Source of the DNA: Neopestalotiopsis rosae
Lineage: Eukaryota > Ascomycota > Sordariomycetes > Amphisphaeriales > Sporocadaceae
Direction of reading: 5' to 3'
Assembly (NCBI GenBank): GCA_023078685.1
Contig: JALGAS010000001.1
Span: 1,364,001-1,428,000, forward strand
Length of the DNA stretch: 64,000 nucleotides
Shown: positions 25,101 through 36,290 of the stretch, in pieces
Position numbering within the stretch: position 1 is the first letter of the stretch
How the letters are laid out: each line of letters opens with the position of its first letter
Position numbers and translations under genes: made by a program
The notes under the pieces: generated by a model
Seen by the model: the letters and a program-made list of their open reading frames with translations, nothing else
Database searches by the model: none
What the model was told of the DNA's origin: nothing

Positions 25101-26233
25101 TATCAGTGGTATGGAAGGTCTCCAGGCTGCACGAAGCGCAGATTTCTCGATCGCCCAGTTCCGATTCCTTCGAAAACTCACACTGGTTCATGGAGCTTGG
25201 AGTTACCAACGTGTTAGCAGAGCCATCTTGTTCTCCTTCTACAAGAACATCACTCTGTACATGACCCAATTCTGGGTAAGTTGACTGTCCCTCGCATTTG
25301 CCTTCCGGTGGTTCACTGCTAACAAACCTAGTACACATTCCAAAACGTATTCTCCGGAGAGGTCATTTACGAGTCGTGGACGCTGTCCTTTTACAACGTT
25401 TTCTACACTGTTCTCCCACCCTTGGTCATCGGTATCCTGGACCAGTTCATCTCTGCGCGACTCCTCGACCGTTATCCGCAGCTCTACTCGATAGGACAAG
25501 AGAACCAGTTCTTCAAGATCAGGGTTTTTACAAACTGGATCATCAACGCGTTCTACCACTCGCTCATTCTGTATATTGGTAGCGAGTTGTTCTACTATGG
25601 CGACAATATCCTCAACGACGGCACGACGGCTGGCCATTGGGTCTGGGGTACAGCTCTTTATGGAGCTGTGCTTGCCACGGTGCTCGGAAAGGCTGGTCTT
25701 ATTACGAACAACTGGACCAAGTACCACGTGATTGCGATCCCGGGCAGCATGGCGCTTTGGATTGTCTTCATTGCCGTCTATGCCTATGTCGCACCCAAAC
25801 TTGACATCTCGACCGAGTACGCCGGTCTCGTACCAAAGCTGTTCACATCGCCGGTGTTCTACATCCAATTGGTCGTCTTGCCGTGCGTGTGCCTGCTCCG
25901 AGATTACGCCTGGAAGTACGCCAAGCGCATGTACAGACCACAGACATATCACCACATTCAGGAGATCCAGAAATACAATATCCAGGACTACAGGCCCAGG
26001 TACGTTGCTTTACCAGTCACCTCATCTGTAGCATCTTGTTTACTGACAATGTTTATAGAATGGAGCAATTCCAGAAGGCTATTAGAAAGGTGCGCCAGGT
26101 GCAGAGAATGCGCAAGCAGCGTGGATATGCATTCTCGCAAGCAGACGAGAGTCAGACGCGCGTTATCAACGCATATGATACCACGAGAGGCCGTGGCCGG
26201 TATGGAGAGATGCAAACCGCATCCGAGAGATGA
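22117..26233 (+). CDS. drs2: P4-type ATPase, Drs2-like aminophospholipid flippase
   Basis: Moves phosphatidylserine and phosphatidylethanolamine to the cytosolic leaflet of trans-Golgi and endosomal membranes, supporting vesicle formation. The product is 1333 residues, the usual size of Drs2. Exons 22117-25275, 25332-25999 and 26059-26233, with two short introns (56 and 59 nt; donors GTAAGT and GTACGT) near the 3' end. The polar N-terminal tail (about 190 residues) precedes the first helices at FANVFFLFTAALQQIPDLSP. Also visible: the actuator motif DGETN, the PISL motif in helix 4, the phosphorylation motif DKTGTLTCN with Asp587, the nucleotide-binding motif KGAD, and GDGANDVSMIQ. Ten transmembrane segments are expected. 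The PISL motif and the QQIPDLSPT segment place it in the Drs2 branch rather than Dnf1/2 or Neo1. The start is the first ATG in frame, at 22117. Confidence 0.96.
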
Positions 26234-27115
26234 TGACAATGTTCTCACGTGTACGAAATTTACGGCTTCATTGGTGTTTGGGGCCGGGTTTGACAATTCA
26301 TGAATAGGCGAATTGAAAATATGTGCTCCTTCCGAGCCAACTTGGCGCATTCGGATTTGGGGGGCTCATGTGTAATTATATCTTGGCATGAAATCAGAAA
26401 GTTCAATACTCGCCCCACGAGTATGTGAACATGTGTAAACTTCACAGGACGACTGGTGGTCGTTGCCAGTAGAAGCGACGACAACTACTTGATAGTAGTG
26501 AGGATGGTTCATGTCGATCGGCAGTACGTCTGCAAATCAATCTAATCTGGGTCTCGTACGGGCGGGCGTGGGACCGTCTTCTGCGCCAAGCCGGTACTTT
26601 GAGCGTTGGCCAATATAATACTTTGACCCTTTTGGGATCCTCATTTCTCGGTAGGGGTTCCGAGTCGTTCGGCCTCACAAACGCTCGGGGTCCAATACTA
26701 TTCCGTGAGTCCGTCGTCTGAAATTGCGCCCACCTTTATTCCTTACGTTCTGTAGGGGTGCGATAATGAGGCCAAGGACCCTTAAAATTTCAAGCTTGTT
26801 TTCGACAAAAGGGTCAAGATACTGTTGTTTTGGAAGCAAAACCCCCACTAGGTCGAGTTGCTATTTGTATCGTGAAATCCTGAAATTTTGCTGCCGACAT
26901 GATTCTGTGACCAGCGACTATTGTTGTAGTATTTTTGTTTTGTTGGTGTACACTCGTTCTGCTTCCACCAAATTCGCCTATATTTGTCCATTTGTGTCTC
27001 TAATATTGTTTTAATCGTATCGGTATCAGTCATTCTTTCAGAGATATCTTGTCTATCCAAAGACTTTACCATCCCCCCTTTTGATCTCGTTTTCCCTCCT
27101 TTTTCTCTCGCAAGC
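26234..27115. other. Intergenic region, no gene seen
   Basis: 3' flank of the flippase gene and upstream region of the FAD monooxygenase gene. The last 100 bases are pyrimidine-rich, consistent with a fungal leader. Confidence 0.65.
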
Positions 27116-28633
27116 ATGTCGGAGCAAAGGAAGCCATTCCACATCATTATTGCCGGCGGTGGACTAGTTGGGCTCAATGCCGCGCATATCTTTCAGACTC
27201 TCCGCACGGCACTAGCCGGTTCCCGTGACATCCAATTCACTATATTGGAATCACACTCGACCATTACACCGTATATTGGCTCCCTCCTGGCGCTATGGCC
27301 CTCTACTTTTCGCGTCTACGACCAGTTGGGTCTGACGGCGTCGCTGAAGCCCGTGCTCGATGAGACCACGACCACGGTCAACTTTCGCGCCGACACGGGC
27401 AAGATCATCAACACCTTGACCGAGCTGGGCCCCTTGATGGAGCGCAGACATGGTCACGGGTTCCGCGTCTGCCATCGGCCCAAGTTTGCCGAGACCCTCT
27501 ATGAGACCCTGAGCGACGAGACCAAGGGGCGCGTGCTGCTCAACAAGCGCGTCGTCGACGTCGAGACCGAGGAGGATGGCGTCAAGGTCATTTGTGAGGA
27601 CGGCACCGTGCTGGCCGGCGACATTCTGATTGGCGCCGACGGAGTGCGCTCGCGGGTGAGAACCTGCATGCAGCGGCTCAAGAAGGCCAAGTCCCAGAGT
27701 CCCAACGTGCCGGGCAGCGGCAGCAGTGAGGAGGACGAGACAGCCAAGGCGGCGGCAGAGGCCGAAAAGGACGCCGCCGTCGCCGACGACGAAAAGAGCC
27801 CGTACCTGGGCACTTTCCGCATGCTGTTTGGTAACGTCCCCGGCGGCGCCCTGCCGGACCTGCCCGTGGGTACCAACCACGAGGGCGCGTCCAACGGGCT
27901 GTCGACGCAGATCCTGACGGGCTCATCGCAGTCGTGGTGGGCCGTCTACGAGCAGATCCCGGCGCCGACGCACGAGCGCAAGAGGTACACGGAGGAGGAC
28001 AAGCAGGCCTTTATCGAAAAGCACGGCGACGCCTTCATGGCGCCCGGGTATACGCTCAAGCAGGTGCTCGAGTACAACTCGGGCGACGTTGGCATGATTA
28101 GCCTCGAGGAGGGCATGGTGCCCAAGTGGACCTGCGGCCGCGTCGTGCTCGTCGGTGACGCGGTGCGCAAAGTCGAGCCGCACGCCGGAGCCGGCTTCAA
28201 CTCGGGCCTGGCGGACATCATCACCATTGCCAACAAGCTGTACGCGCTTCTCAACAAGAAGGCGGTGGAGGAGGAGAAGGAGAAGGAGCAGGGCTGCTCG
28301 GGCCCGACTACGGCGGAGTTGGAGAGCATATTCCAGGAGTATCAGCGCGAGAGACTCCAGCTCATGCCGACCATTGACAAGCTGTGCCGCCGGCGGGCGC
28401 GCCAGGTCACCTGGACCAGCTGGAAGTATCGCATCTACGCGACGTACATTGTCAAGCACAAGGCGGTGGTGAAGCTGGGCATGAAGTACGTGCTCGCGCC
28501 CATCTTTCGCGACGCCCCCGTCTTGGCCTGGCTACCCGAGCACAACCTGCCAAAGCACGAGGTCAAGTACAAGTACCATGGAAGTCAAGGGACGCAAGCG
28601 GGCGTTCCTCACATTGCCGAGGTTGCGGCGTAG
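27116..28633 (+). CDS. FAD-dependent monooxygenase (PHBH fold)
   Basis: Single-exon gene for 505 residues. It has the three motifs of class A flavin monooxygenases: the N-terminal GxGxxG (IIIAGGGLVGLNAA, residues 9-22), the DG motif (DILIGADGVRSRVR) and the GD motif (VVLVGDAVRK followed by PHAGAGFNSGLADI). Such enzymes hydroxylate or epoxidise aromatic or terpenoid substrates using NAD(P)H; the C-terminal part (TWTSWKYRIYATYIVKHK) has a basic, hydrophobic character that might bind membranes. An acidic low-complexity insertion of about 40 residues (around SGSSEEDETAK) sits between the DG motif and the second FAD half. There is no obvious partner gene next to it except the flippase, so the pathway is unknown. 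The start ATG at 27116 gives a protein that begins directly before the Rossmann strand. Confidence 0.9.
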   Translation: MSEQRKPFHIIIAGGGLVGLNAAHIFQTLRTALAGSRDIQFTILESHSTITPYIGSLLALWPSTFRVYDQLGLTASLKPVLDETTTTVNFRADTGKIINTLTELGPLMERRHGHGFRVCHRPKFAETLYETLSDETKGRVLLNKRVVDVETEEDGVKVICEDGTVLAGDILIGADGVRSRVRTCMQRLKKAKSQSPNVPGSGSSEEDETAKAAAEAEKDAAVADDEKSPYLGTFRMLFGNVPGGALPDLPVGTNHEGASNGLSTQILTGSSQSWWAVYEQIPAPTHERKRYTEEDKQAFIEKHGDAFMAPGYTLKQVLEYNSGDVGMISLEEGMVPKWTCGRVVLVGDAVRKVEPHAGAGFNSGLADIITIANKLYALLNKKAVEEEKEKEQGCSGPTTAELESIFQEYQRERLQLMPTIDKLCRRRARQVTWTSWKYRIYATYIVKHKAVVKLGMKYVLAPIFRDAPVLAWLPEHNLPKHEVKYKYHGSQGTQAGVPHIAEVAA

Positions 28634-31178
28634 AATCATTCAAAGGGAGCGGGAACGGGAGAATTCCCCTATAGTTCCTACTACTATTGGCATATGGTAT
28701 GCCAGTGTCTTTACACGGAGTTTTGTATATGCGGGAGAAGAATGATAGAGGTGGCATATAGACGGGAAACGGAGATACCCTGAATTAGACGGCAAGATCG
28801 CTACAGATCTACTCATTCAATTACCTGTTTCCTTTGGCTCGCAAGATCTATTCATTCCCCTTTTACCTACCTGGTTGTTCAAGTTATTGTTACCATGTTG
28901 TCCTCGGGCCAAAAAGAGCAGGACGTAGAGAAACGGCCGACTCCATGGCGTCGAATATTGCTCCCAATCTCTCTTGGCTATGTTGATCATTGCTCTTTAG
29001 GACTTGTAAGACAGCTGGGTGACATGGGTAATAAGCGATGAACGACTAGGATGTTTCGTAAAGGAACCTAGTCACGGCAACTTTCCGTACATTTCTCTCC
29101 GTAGTGTGTGTGTCTGTACGAAGTAGTGTAGTACAAGATAACGGACCTTTTTCTCTCCAAAAGTTGTGTGAGGCCTCACAATGCTCAGTGATGCAAGATT
29201 TCCGTGACGGACAAGTTGGGATCAACAAATCTAGGACGGAAAGAGACCTAGGGCTGATCTCTGCTACCCGTGGAGCGAATAGATTCTTGAGTTACGGTGA
29301 GCAGGTGCACTACTATGTAGATAGTCCAAGGTGGTAGTCCAAATTGCTGCTGTTCTGCTCCAATAAGCTTTTTGGCTTTCACGGGACAAGACCGAGGGAC
29401 AGCAGAGCCGCGTCGAGGCTGAATGAGGGGTAAGTTCGACGTCTCTCCAAAAAAGGACCCTGAAAAATTAAGAAACAAACAAAAAAGTTACTACAGTACT
29501 CACTATTACACGGCGCCTCGGGCGGGAGAAAAAACATCTTGACCATATTCCTATTCCATCCACATATCGAGATATAATATCACACAAGCACAAACAATGG
29601 CTAATGCGGACTTAATCAAAAGATGCCCATCTCTGAACCACTAGGAATCAACAATCTCGCAAACTTCACCATACGTTACATACATATTCCTCCGTTTCTC
29701 CACCCCCATTCCCATCAGCGCATCGTACGGAGCGGTTTGAGCGGTAGGTCAATGCAAGGCAAGAGAAGGGGTCCACTCGGCAAATTGCGGAGGGAAAACG
29801 TTTCGAACCGAGAGGTTTACCGGTGTGTTGATGGATACTGAAATGGATTGGGACTAATACATCGTAATTGGCTTTATCGACTGGCGGCTTTTTATCACTT
29901 TCCCATGTTTGTCTCTCTCGTCACCCTTGTGCGCGCGCGTGTGTGCTGTCGCAAACTGGGTGCGTGCAGTTCAAAGATTACGGTCGTGGGGACGGGAGAC
30001 GGAGACGGTAGACGAGACGAGACAACAGGCGTCTTGGCACCCATCAGCCGCCTGCCGCTACACTACAGCACTTTAAGAATCGGGGTAGGTTATGTGTCTG
30101 GTGTGTGATGTAGAGACTATGCAAGATAAATTGGGGGTCTAAGAGTGATAAACAAGACACTAAGAGACGAGAATCATGTTCATCTGTTTCCTATTGGAAC
30201 AGGATATACCGTAGAACACAACCAGAAGCTTGCAAGTCAAACAAAGTCAAGACATGGAAGTTCAAGAGTCAGGTCCCCCCATCCCATCACAGCTCTTCTC
30301 CAGTCAGGGACTCGGGGCATTCAATTCGGCGTGATGGGCCACAGCGGGTGAGGCGTCTGCGGGCGTTTTGGAGTGTCATTGGTGCTTCCATCCCAGGGCG
30401 ACCGGCACCCTCACACCCATGTCCACCCCCCAAGTCCCCTCCAAAAAGGCCCCAAGGGCCCTGACAAGCCTGAAGGGCCCTTGATCTCGATTGGTGTGCG
30501 ATTCAGTAGCGGCACCACCAATTCTCACTTATGGAAACCAGCCCACCGAGTCCACTTTATAGTCCACCCATACGTCATGGGCACTACGCTACTTTGGGCC
30601 TCATCTCTCATCGTGCGTTTTCAGCATGTGGCCTGGTGGTGGTATGTACAGTAGTCCTGTCTGGTAGTCCAGGTTAAGAGGTACTGTACATACACTACTG
30701 GAGGCAAGGCAAAGAAGGCGCAAGAAAAAGCAGCATCAGCCAGCAAGAGAGAACCACACGCACATCGGAAACAAACGCCAACATTTCGTCAGGCTCCTCT
30801 CTTCTCCAGCCCATCGCCCATTCATTCCCGAGGTTATGAAAGGCTCCTTTCCCTCTTCTTCTACTACAACTACTACTACCTCCTCCCTCTTCTCATATCT
30901 TCTGCTGTTCCAAATCCAACAGACTTCTTTCCCCTAAGGAAGAAAAAGAAGAAGAACTTTCCACACACCAACCAATCGAACTTCCACCCTTTGGCAGGAC
31001 CAGAGTCGAGTCGTTTTGCCTGGGAAGAAAAGGAAAACGCACAACAGTCCAAGACACAAAACAAGTTTCATTGAATGCCTTCCGAGTGGGCAACGTCCTG
31101 GCTCCCTGTTGTCGAATCCGCACCTAACATCACCATCTCTCAACCCACCACAACCTGAACACCACACCCACCATCAAC
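28634..31178. other. 2.5 kb intergenic region, no supported gene; long pyrimidine-rich leader at right
   Basis: No open frame with family or splice support. The part at about 30840-30910 is strongly CT-rich, typical of a fungal core promoter or 5' leader for the gene at 31179. A 12-bp perfect inverted repeat lies at 30642-30693 and is listed separately. Confidence 0.6.
30642..30693. repeat. Perfect 12-bp inverted repeat with 28-base spacer
   Basis: GTATGTACAGTA at 30642-30653 and its exact reverse complement TACTGTACATAC at 30682-30693. It lies 486 bases before the condensation-domain-like gene. It could be a regulator site or hairpin, or the footprint of a small mobile element; nothing more can be said from sequence. 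Confidence 0.8.
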
Positions 31179-32951
31179 ATGGCAGCACAAGTAAGCAATG
31201 ACGTGCAGCCTCCGGCCGGTGCTCCCAACGGCGATCGCCAGCACCGGGAGAGCTTCCTCGTTCGTTTGCCGTCCAGAGGCATGAGCAAGACGGATGCCCC
31301 CGCGAACGGCACCTCGCAGCATCCCTTCACACCCATGCAGAGTGGCAGCGGCAGCGCAACGCCCTTTGGCAACAGCAATCCCACCACGCCGCTGTATGAG
31401 GTGATCCACGCCCACGATCCCACTGCTCGCCCGAGCATGCTGGAGCGCCAGCCTACCACGTCGGTCGAGAACCTCGTGAGTATGGATGACCGCCAACAAG
31501 CTATCGCCAAGCTGGGCATCCACGACACCTCGGTCGAGGCCGTCATGCCCGTCCTGCCGGGCCAGGAGTTCCATCTCGCGAGCTGGCTCACGAGCGGGCG
31601 GACTCTGGCTGAGCCTACGTGGGCTTTCCGCACCAAGGTCCCCGTCGATGAGCACCGTCTCCGCGGTGCGTGGGCGGTGCTCCGTCGTCGCCACCCCATT
31701 ATGCGCTCCACGCTGGTGGCCGTGCGACCAGACGAGGCTTTTACTGTGGTGCTGCGCCAGAGCAGCGGCGCTAGCAACTACGCCACTTTCTCAAAGGCCA
31801 AGCACCGCGAGGGCACGCTCGAGGAGCAAGTCAAGAAGGAACTGAAGAGAATTGCGGCTCAACCGTCTTCTCTCAAGACACCACCCACTAGACTCACCCT
31901 GGTACAAGGCGATGTACAAGAGGGCGATGCTGTCTTGATTACAATCCATCACGCCGCCTGCGACACGCGTAGCATGGGCCTCTTGGTCCATGAGCTCACA
32001 GAGCTATACCAGGGCAAGCCAGTTGTTTCCAAAGCACCTTCATTCAGGAACTTTGTCAAGGAGACACTGTTTACTCATGACCGAGACGCCGAGGAAGAGT
32101 TCTGGAAAGAGACTCTACACAACTGCGAAGAAACCATCGTAAAGCCCGAAACTGATGGTGAAGGTAACCCTCTCAAGAAGAATGAGATCGTGGTTACCGG
32201 AACCAAGACAAACACTGCTGAACTGGAGCAGGCTGCTGCAGCCGCCGGCGTAACGCCGCCTACAGTGATTTACCTCGCATTCAGTCACATCTTGGCCGAG
32301 AAGACGGGCGCCAAGCGTCCCGTCTTTGGATGCTTTCATGGTGGGCGACAGTCCCTCGATGGCGTCGATCGGATTGATGACCTCGTTGGCCCCTGTTCCA
32401 CCATGCTGCCGACCACCATTCCAGAGGATGTCGATGTCTCACACGAGCTCAACGGCAGCAGGTCCGAGCTTATCCAGTCTCTTCAGTCGGTCCATGAGCA
32501 CCTCAACTCCCAGGTGCCCTACGAGCAATCTCGCCTTCGCGATGTGCTGCGCTGGGCCGAGGTTGGCGAGAGTGTACCTTACAATGCGTACTTGAACATT
32601 TTGTGGAACACCAAACTTCAAGGCGCATCACAAGGAAACTCACCAGCCACCACGCCGCCCGTTGATGACAATCAACCCTGGGAGCGTATGGACCTGGGTA
32701 TGCGCACTGATTACAGTGCTGCTGCTGCCATTCCAGGCCCCACGACTGTCAACGTGCTCGACACCAGTACGGTCATGAGAAAGCACAACGTCTTTGTCGA
32801 TGTGGGTTGCGATCTCGAGGAAGATGGAGGAGGTCACTTGGAGGTTCGGCTCAGCGCCAACGAAGTCTTGTTGACCCTTCCGGATTTGGAGGCTTACGCT
32901 CACCAGATCGATAAGGAAGTGGCCGATCTGACTGAGTGCTTGTTATCGTAA
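31179..32951 (+). CDS. Free-standing condensation-domain-like acyltransferase
   Basis: Single-exon gene for 590 residues. From about residue 110 the protein reads as a CoA-/carrier-dependent acyltransferase fold of the NRPS condensation type. It has the catalytic HHxxxD motif (HHAACDTRS, His257-His258 to Asp262), VFGCFHGGRQSLDGVD and the DLVGPCSTMLPTTI motif that matches the C-domain VGPxxNTxP pattern. No adenylation or carrier domain follows; the frame ends in an ordinary stop. The N-terminal 100 residues are polar and low-complexity. Such stand-alone proteins make esters or amides (for example in fumonisin assembly) or acetylate alcohols. The partner carrier or acyl-CoA is unknown, and no NRPS or PKS is nearby. 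No signal peptide is seen, so it is likely cytosolic. Confidence 0.82.
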   Translation: MAAQVSNDVQPPAGAPNGDRQHRESFLVRLPSRGMSKTDAPANGTSQHPFTPMQSGSGSATPFGNSNPTTPLYEVIHAHDPTARPSMLERQPTTSVENLVSMDDRQQAIAKLGIHDTSVEAVMPVLPGQEFHLASWLTSGRTLAEPTWAFRTKVPVDEHRLRGAWAVLRRRHPIMRSTLVAVRPDEAFTVVLRQSSGASNYATFSKAKHREGTLEEQVKKELKRIAAQPSSLKTPPTRLTLVQGDVQEGDAVLITIHHAACDTRSMGLLVHELTELYQGKPVVSKAPSFRNFVKETLFTHDRDAEEEFWKETLHNCEETIVKPETDGEGNPLKKNEIVVTGTKTNTAELEQAAAAAGVTPPTVIYLAFSHILAEKTGAKRPVFGCFHGGRQSLDGVDRIDDLVGPCSTMLPTTIPEDVDVSHELNGSRSELIQSLQSVHEHLNSQVPYEQSRLRDVLRWAEVGESVPYNAYLNILWNTKLQGASQGNSPATTPPVDDNQPWERMDLGMRTDYSAAAAIPGPTTVNVLDTSTVMRKHNVFVDVGCDLEEDGGGHLEVRLSANEVLLTLPDLEAYAHQIDKEVADLTECLLS

Positions 32952-33659
32952 CGAACACGGGAAGGCATATTTTCTTTTGCTTTTTCTCCTTTTTTTATCA
33001 TGAGTGAGCGATCATCAGTTTGCGGCATGGCAACCATGACTTGGATAGATTCATTTTCATTTTCTTCATTTTGATATACCAGAAATCGCAACCTGAATCT
33101 GAGTGTTTTTGTTTTTCCATTAAGCTCTCAAGCCAGGACATGAATGAAGCATATGTAAGCATATTTAGATTGAATAACCATACCCCTATAGATGGAAGAA
33201 ATGTCATGAAATTGTTTCTGATTTGCAATATTGTCAACCTTACATGTGGTGATACTCGTCTTGTATTTGATCACTTTGAGATATTGCTGTTCTCGTCATG
33301 TCAGCTGTAGTCCTCTATGCCGGCTAAGATGGACTTTCCGACAAGGGGTAGTAGATGAGCATCGTGTCTCAATCACAAGCTGTAGCGACAGCCTCTTTCT
33401 TGCCGCCTTCGCTTAGCTGCAACATTTGGATAGCGATTACAACAAGCATTATTGGTAGATTAGTGAATTCATGACTGAAGTACACAACAACCGACCACCC
33501 CGACCCATCTGATGCAAATAATGTTATAACGACCACCAACGCCATTATTTATCCTCAAGCATTTTTGCTATTTATTATACACTCAAAGATTGTGATTCCT
33601 CTTCCTGTGATTGCTTTCAAGTACCAATCTGCGCGCCTTCAACATGAGAGAAACGACGC
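32952..33659. other. Convergent 3' flanks, no gene seen
   Basis: AT-rich spacer between the 3' ends of the condensation-domain-like gene and the Ptm1-like gene. Presumed 3' untranslated regions. Confidence 0.7.
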
Positions 33660-35559
33660 TTATTTCTTCCCTGGCACCAATTTCGATCTCTCCTCGTCAT
33701 CCTCGTCATCACTAAACTTGTCGCCGTCTTCGCCGACTGCGAATATCGTCTCACCATCATCAAACGAATCCCTCGGGCTCTCGGCTCTTGCGTGACCGTC
33801 CCGTTGTTGGGTGGCTGACGGCTGGCCGTACGAAGCCGAGATGGGTTGTCGCGGAGCAGGCGGCTTGGTTCCAATGATGGCCTCTTCGTCGTCGTCGGAA
33901 TCGTCGGGGTTGCCGACATCCGCAAACTCAAAGCCGCCGTCTTCGTCCTGGGCAATCTCGTCACTCATGGCAAAACGTCTGTTGTTGGCGGTTGGCCGCC
34001 ACACGTACGCCACCCAGGCAACATCGGCAAAGTAGACCAGGTTGAGCCAGCCGTCGAGGATGAACCAGCGCGATTTCCAGTGGAAAGGCACGTAGTCGGG
34101 ATCGGTTGCGGATGCGAAAGAGAACGAGTTGAAAAAGAAGAAGCCAAAGATCACCATGATCGAGATCAAGATGCACCACCAGAGCTTCTTGTACATGGCT
34201 TCCTTGACAGTCTGCTTGCGCTCGCGGAGATCCTTGAGGGTGAAGTTGAGAGAGTTGAGAGTCCAAACATAAAAGGCAGTCAAGGTACCGGCCAACGGAA
34301 GGACGATGAGGAGAACGAAGGGACCTAATTTATCTTAGTATGTCATCTATCAAGTTGGCGGAGAAGAGATGAACTTACTGGCCGTGTCGGGAGAAACCAA
34401 CAAACTGGTGATGGCGTAGACCAATCCAAAAATGAAATGGGCAATGGCCAAGTAGCGAACATAGGTCATGGTCTTTCCAAGCGAAGGCTTTACCACGCCA
34501 TAGCCCATGCACACGATCAAGAGTAGGAAGAACGAGAATGAGTTGCGGAAGGCGTTCAGAACGGCAACAATGATTAGCAAAACGCGTGCGCCAATGTTGG
34601 AACCATTGCTGTTCAGATAGTCTGCAAGAAATCAGTACTTGGCCTCGAAAATCCTTTGGAGAGACGCCTACCATAGAAGCCCCATGTCATCAACATTTCG
34701 ACGACCAAGAATACTAGGATAGCTGTGATATAGTTCTGAACGGGAACTAGACTAGAGTCAGTATCATGGCCTACACCAAACAGCCGAGTCATCCACTTAC
34801 GTATATCGTATCGATGCTGGTAGTACAGGAAGCCCCAGAAAACAACCACCACAGCGTACAGGATAGTGATTCCACCGTAGAATGGAAGCTTGGGAATTTG
34901 AGTTGCAGGCAACTCGCCGTAGGCCTCGCGGAACTCAATAACGCCCATGAAATCCTCAGTGTTGAATCCCTTGGCGCCGACGCAGTAGTAGCCAGTCTTC
35001 TTAATCATGTACTTGATCGGTTGCGAGCTCTTCAGATGCATAGCCTGGGTTAGAATCAGGTTGTTGCTCTGGTCTGTCGCATTAGGCGCGAGAATGAACT
35101 CGCCCAGATCCGATTCATCGCAATAGCCCATGGTGACGGCATCGCTGGTACAGATGAGCTCTCGCTCGTATGAGTTAGGATCCACCTGTTTGCCCACGAG
35201 AGCCTGGTCTTTCCACTCAAACACTACGACGGATACGATCGGGTCTTGGTCATCGGGAATGTCGGTCTTTGGGAACACGATGGATATGAACGGGTCTTCG
35301 GGACCGCCCCAAGCTTGCTTGCTGTACATTCCTGAAGTTCATGGTTAGATAACCCTCCAAGGCGGAGATGAGGCGCAACAAACCATTGCACTTCTGTCGA
35401 CCTTCTGCCGTTTGGTCCTTGGATGTGTGTTAGCTCCTCATCATTTGCGGGCTGCGATGGCTGGCCGACCGGGACGTTACTCACTAATTGAACTTCCAAT
35501 GCATGAGCCGCCCACAGGGACGAGCTCAGCAGGAGCAGAGAAGAGGTCCACCACTTCAT
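33660..35559 (-). CDS. ptm1: Ptm1/GPR107-like seven-transmembrane protein (lung 7TM family)
   Basis: Predicted Golgi/endosomal membrane protein of the Lu7TM family, linked to membrane trafficking in yeast and animals. The product is 540 residues from six exons: 35485-35559, 35384-35417, 34801-35331, 34672-34746, 34379-34621 and 33660-34324. The cleavable signal peptide is MKWWTSSLLLLSSSLWAAHA. The lumenal beta-rich domain follows (KCNGMYSKQAWGGPEDPF), with seven helices from about residue 210 (LPFYGGITILYAVVVVFWGFLYYQHRYD) to YFADVAWVAYVWRP. The cytosolic C-terminus is acidic. Exon 2 is 34 nt. The 54-nt intron at 34747-34800 is divisible by three and has no in-frame stop, so it can be read through as coding; splicing gives HRYDILPVQNY, which fits homologues. 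Divergent from the CYP8 gene. Confidence 0.9.
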
Positions 35560-36290
35560 GATGGTACCGTGTGTTATGCTCGTGGTTCGTCTTTGCTCTC
35601 AAATCGTCAGTCGTGCTGCAATGGGCAGCCTCAGCCTGGGCCTTGTAAATCTGTCCACTGCCCGGCTGGACTAGCGTTCACTCGTTGCCTCGGGTTCCTG
35701 GGGAGATCTGAGCTGTCGCAACAAATGGATTGCGCAGCTGTTGGGTGATATTATGTTGGCCTCGCCTCCAAAGAGAATCTCGTTGTTTACATGAGAGGGA
35801 GTTGCTGAAGAAATGGGAAAGCTTCGAAAGCTTTGGGAAATGGACAGCTCACAGCCAAGTCACGCTGTTGCGCTTGGCCTACACTTTGGAAACATTTCAG
35901 AGACCAACGACCTTTTACCCCTTGACGTTCGTTCCGTAGCGGATCGCCATACGCAAGCTGGGCCTAGCTAGCGCCCGAAACAGCTCTGGCTTACGCTAAA
36001 TCCATGCGCTAACGTTCAAGGGCCACGCTGCTGCCGCGCAAAGCTTGGGGGTCTTTTCTCCCTCCAGCGTCCAATTCCCTGCCACCTAAAAGAGAGCAAA
36101 GCGGCGATAAGATAAGCCAACTTTCCGTCAAGGCGCGGCCCAATGTTTTAGCTATGATCGAGGCAGCTATGTACGTACCTACCTGGTAGCAAGCTCCAAG
36201 AAAGCCAAACATTTCTTTTGGGGTTTGGTACGGCAGAAGGGTTTTACCATCTTTTCTAACCCTGACCGGATACATATATTCACGGCAAAC
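35560..36290. promoter_or_regulatory. Bidirectional promoter region between Ptm1-like and CYP8 genes
   Basis: About 730 bp between divergent start codons. No supported gene. It must carry both upstream regions; no clear TATA element stands out. Confidence 0.55.

Noticed and set aside
24229..25338. 369-codon minus-strand frame opposite the flippase gene
   Set aside because: Antisense shadow; the plus strand shows all P4-ATPase motifs across the same bases.
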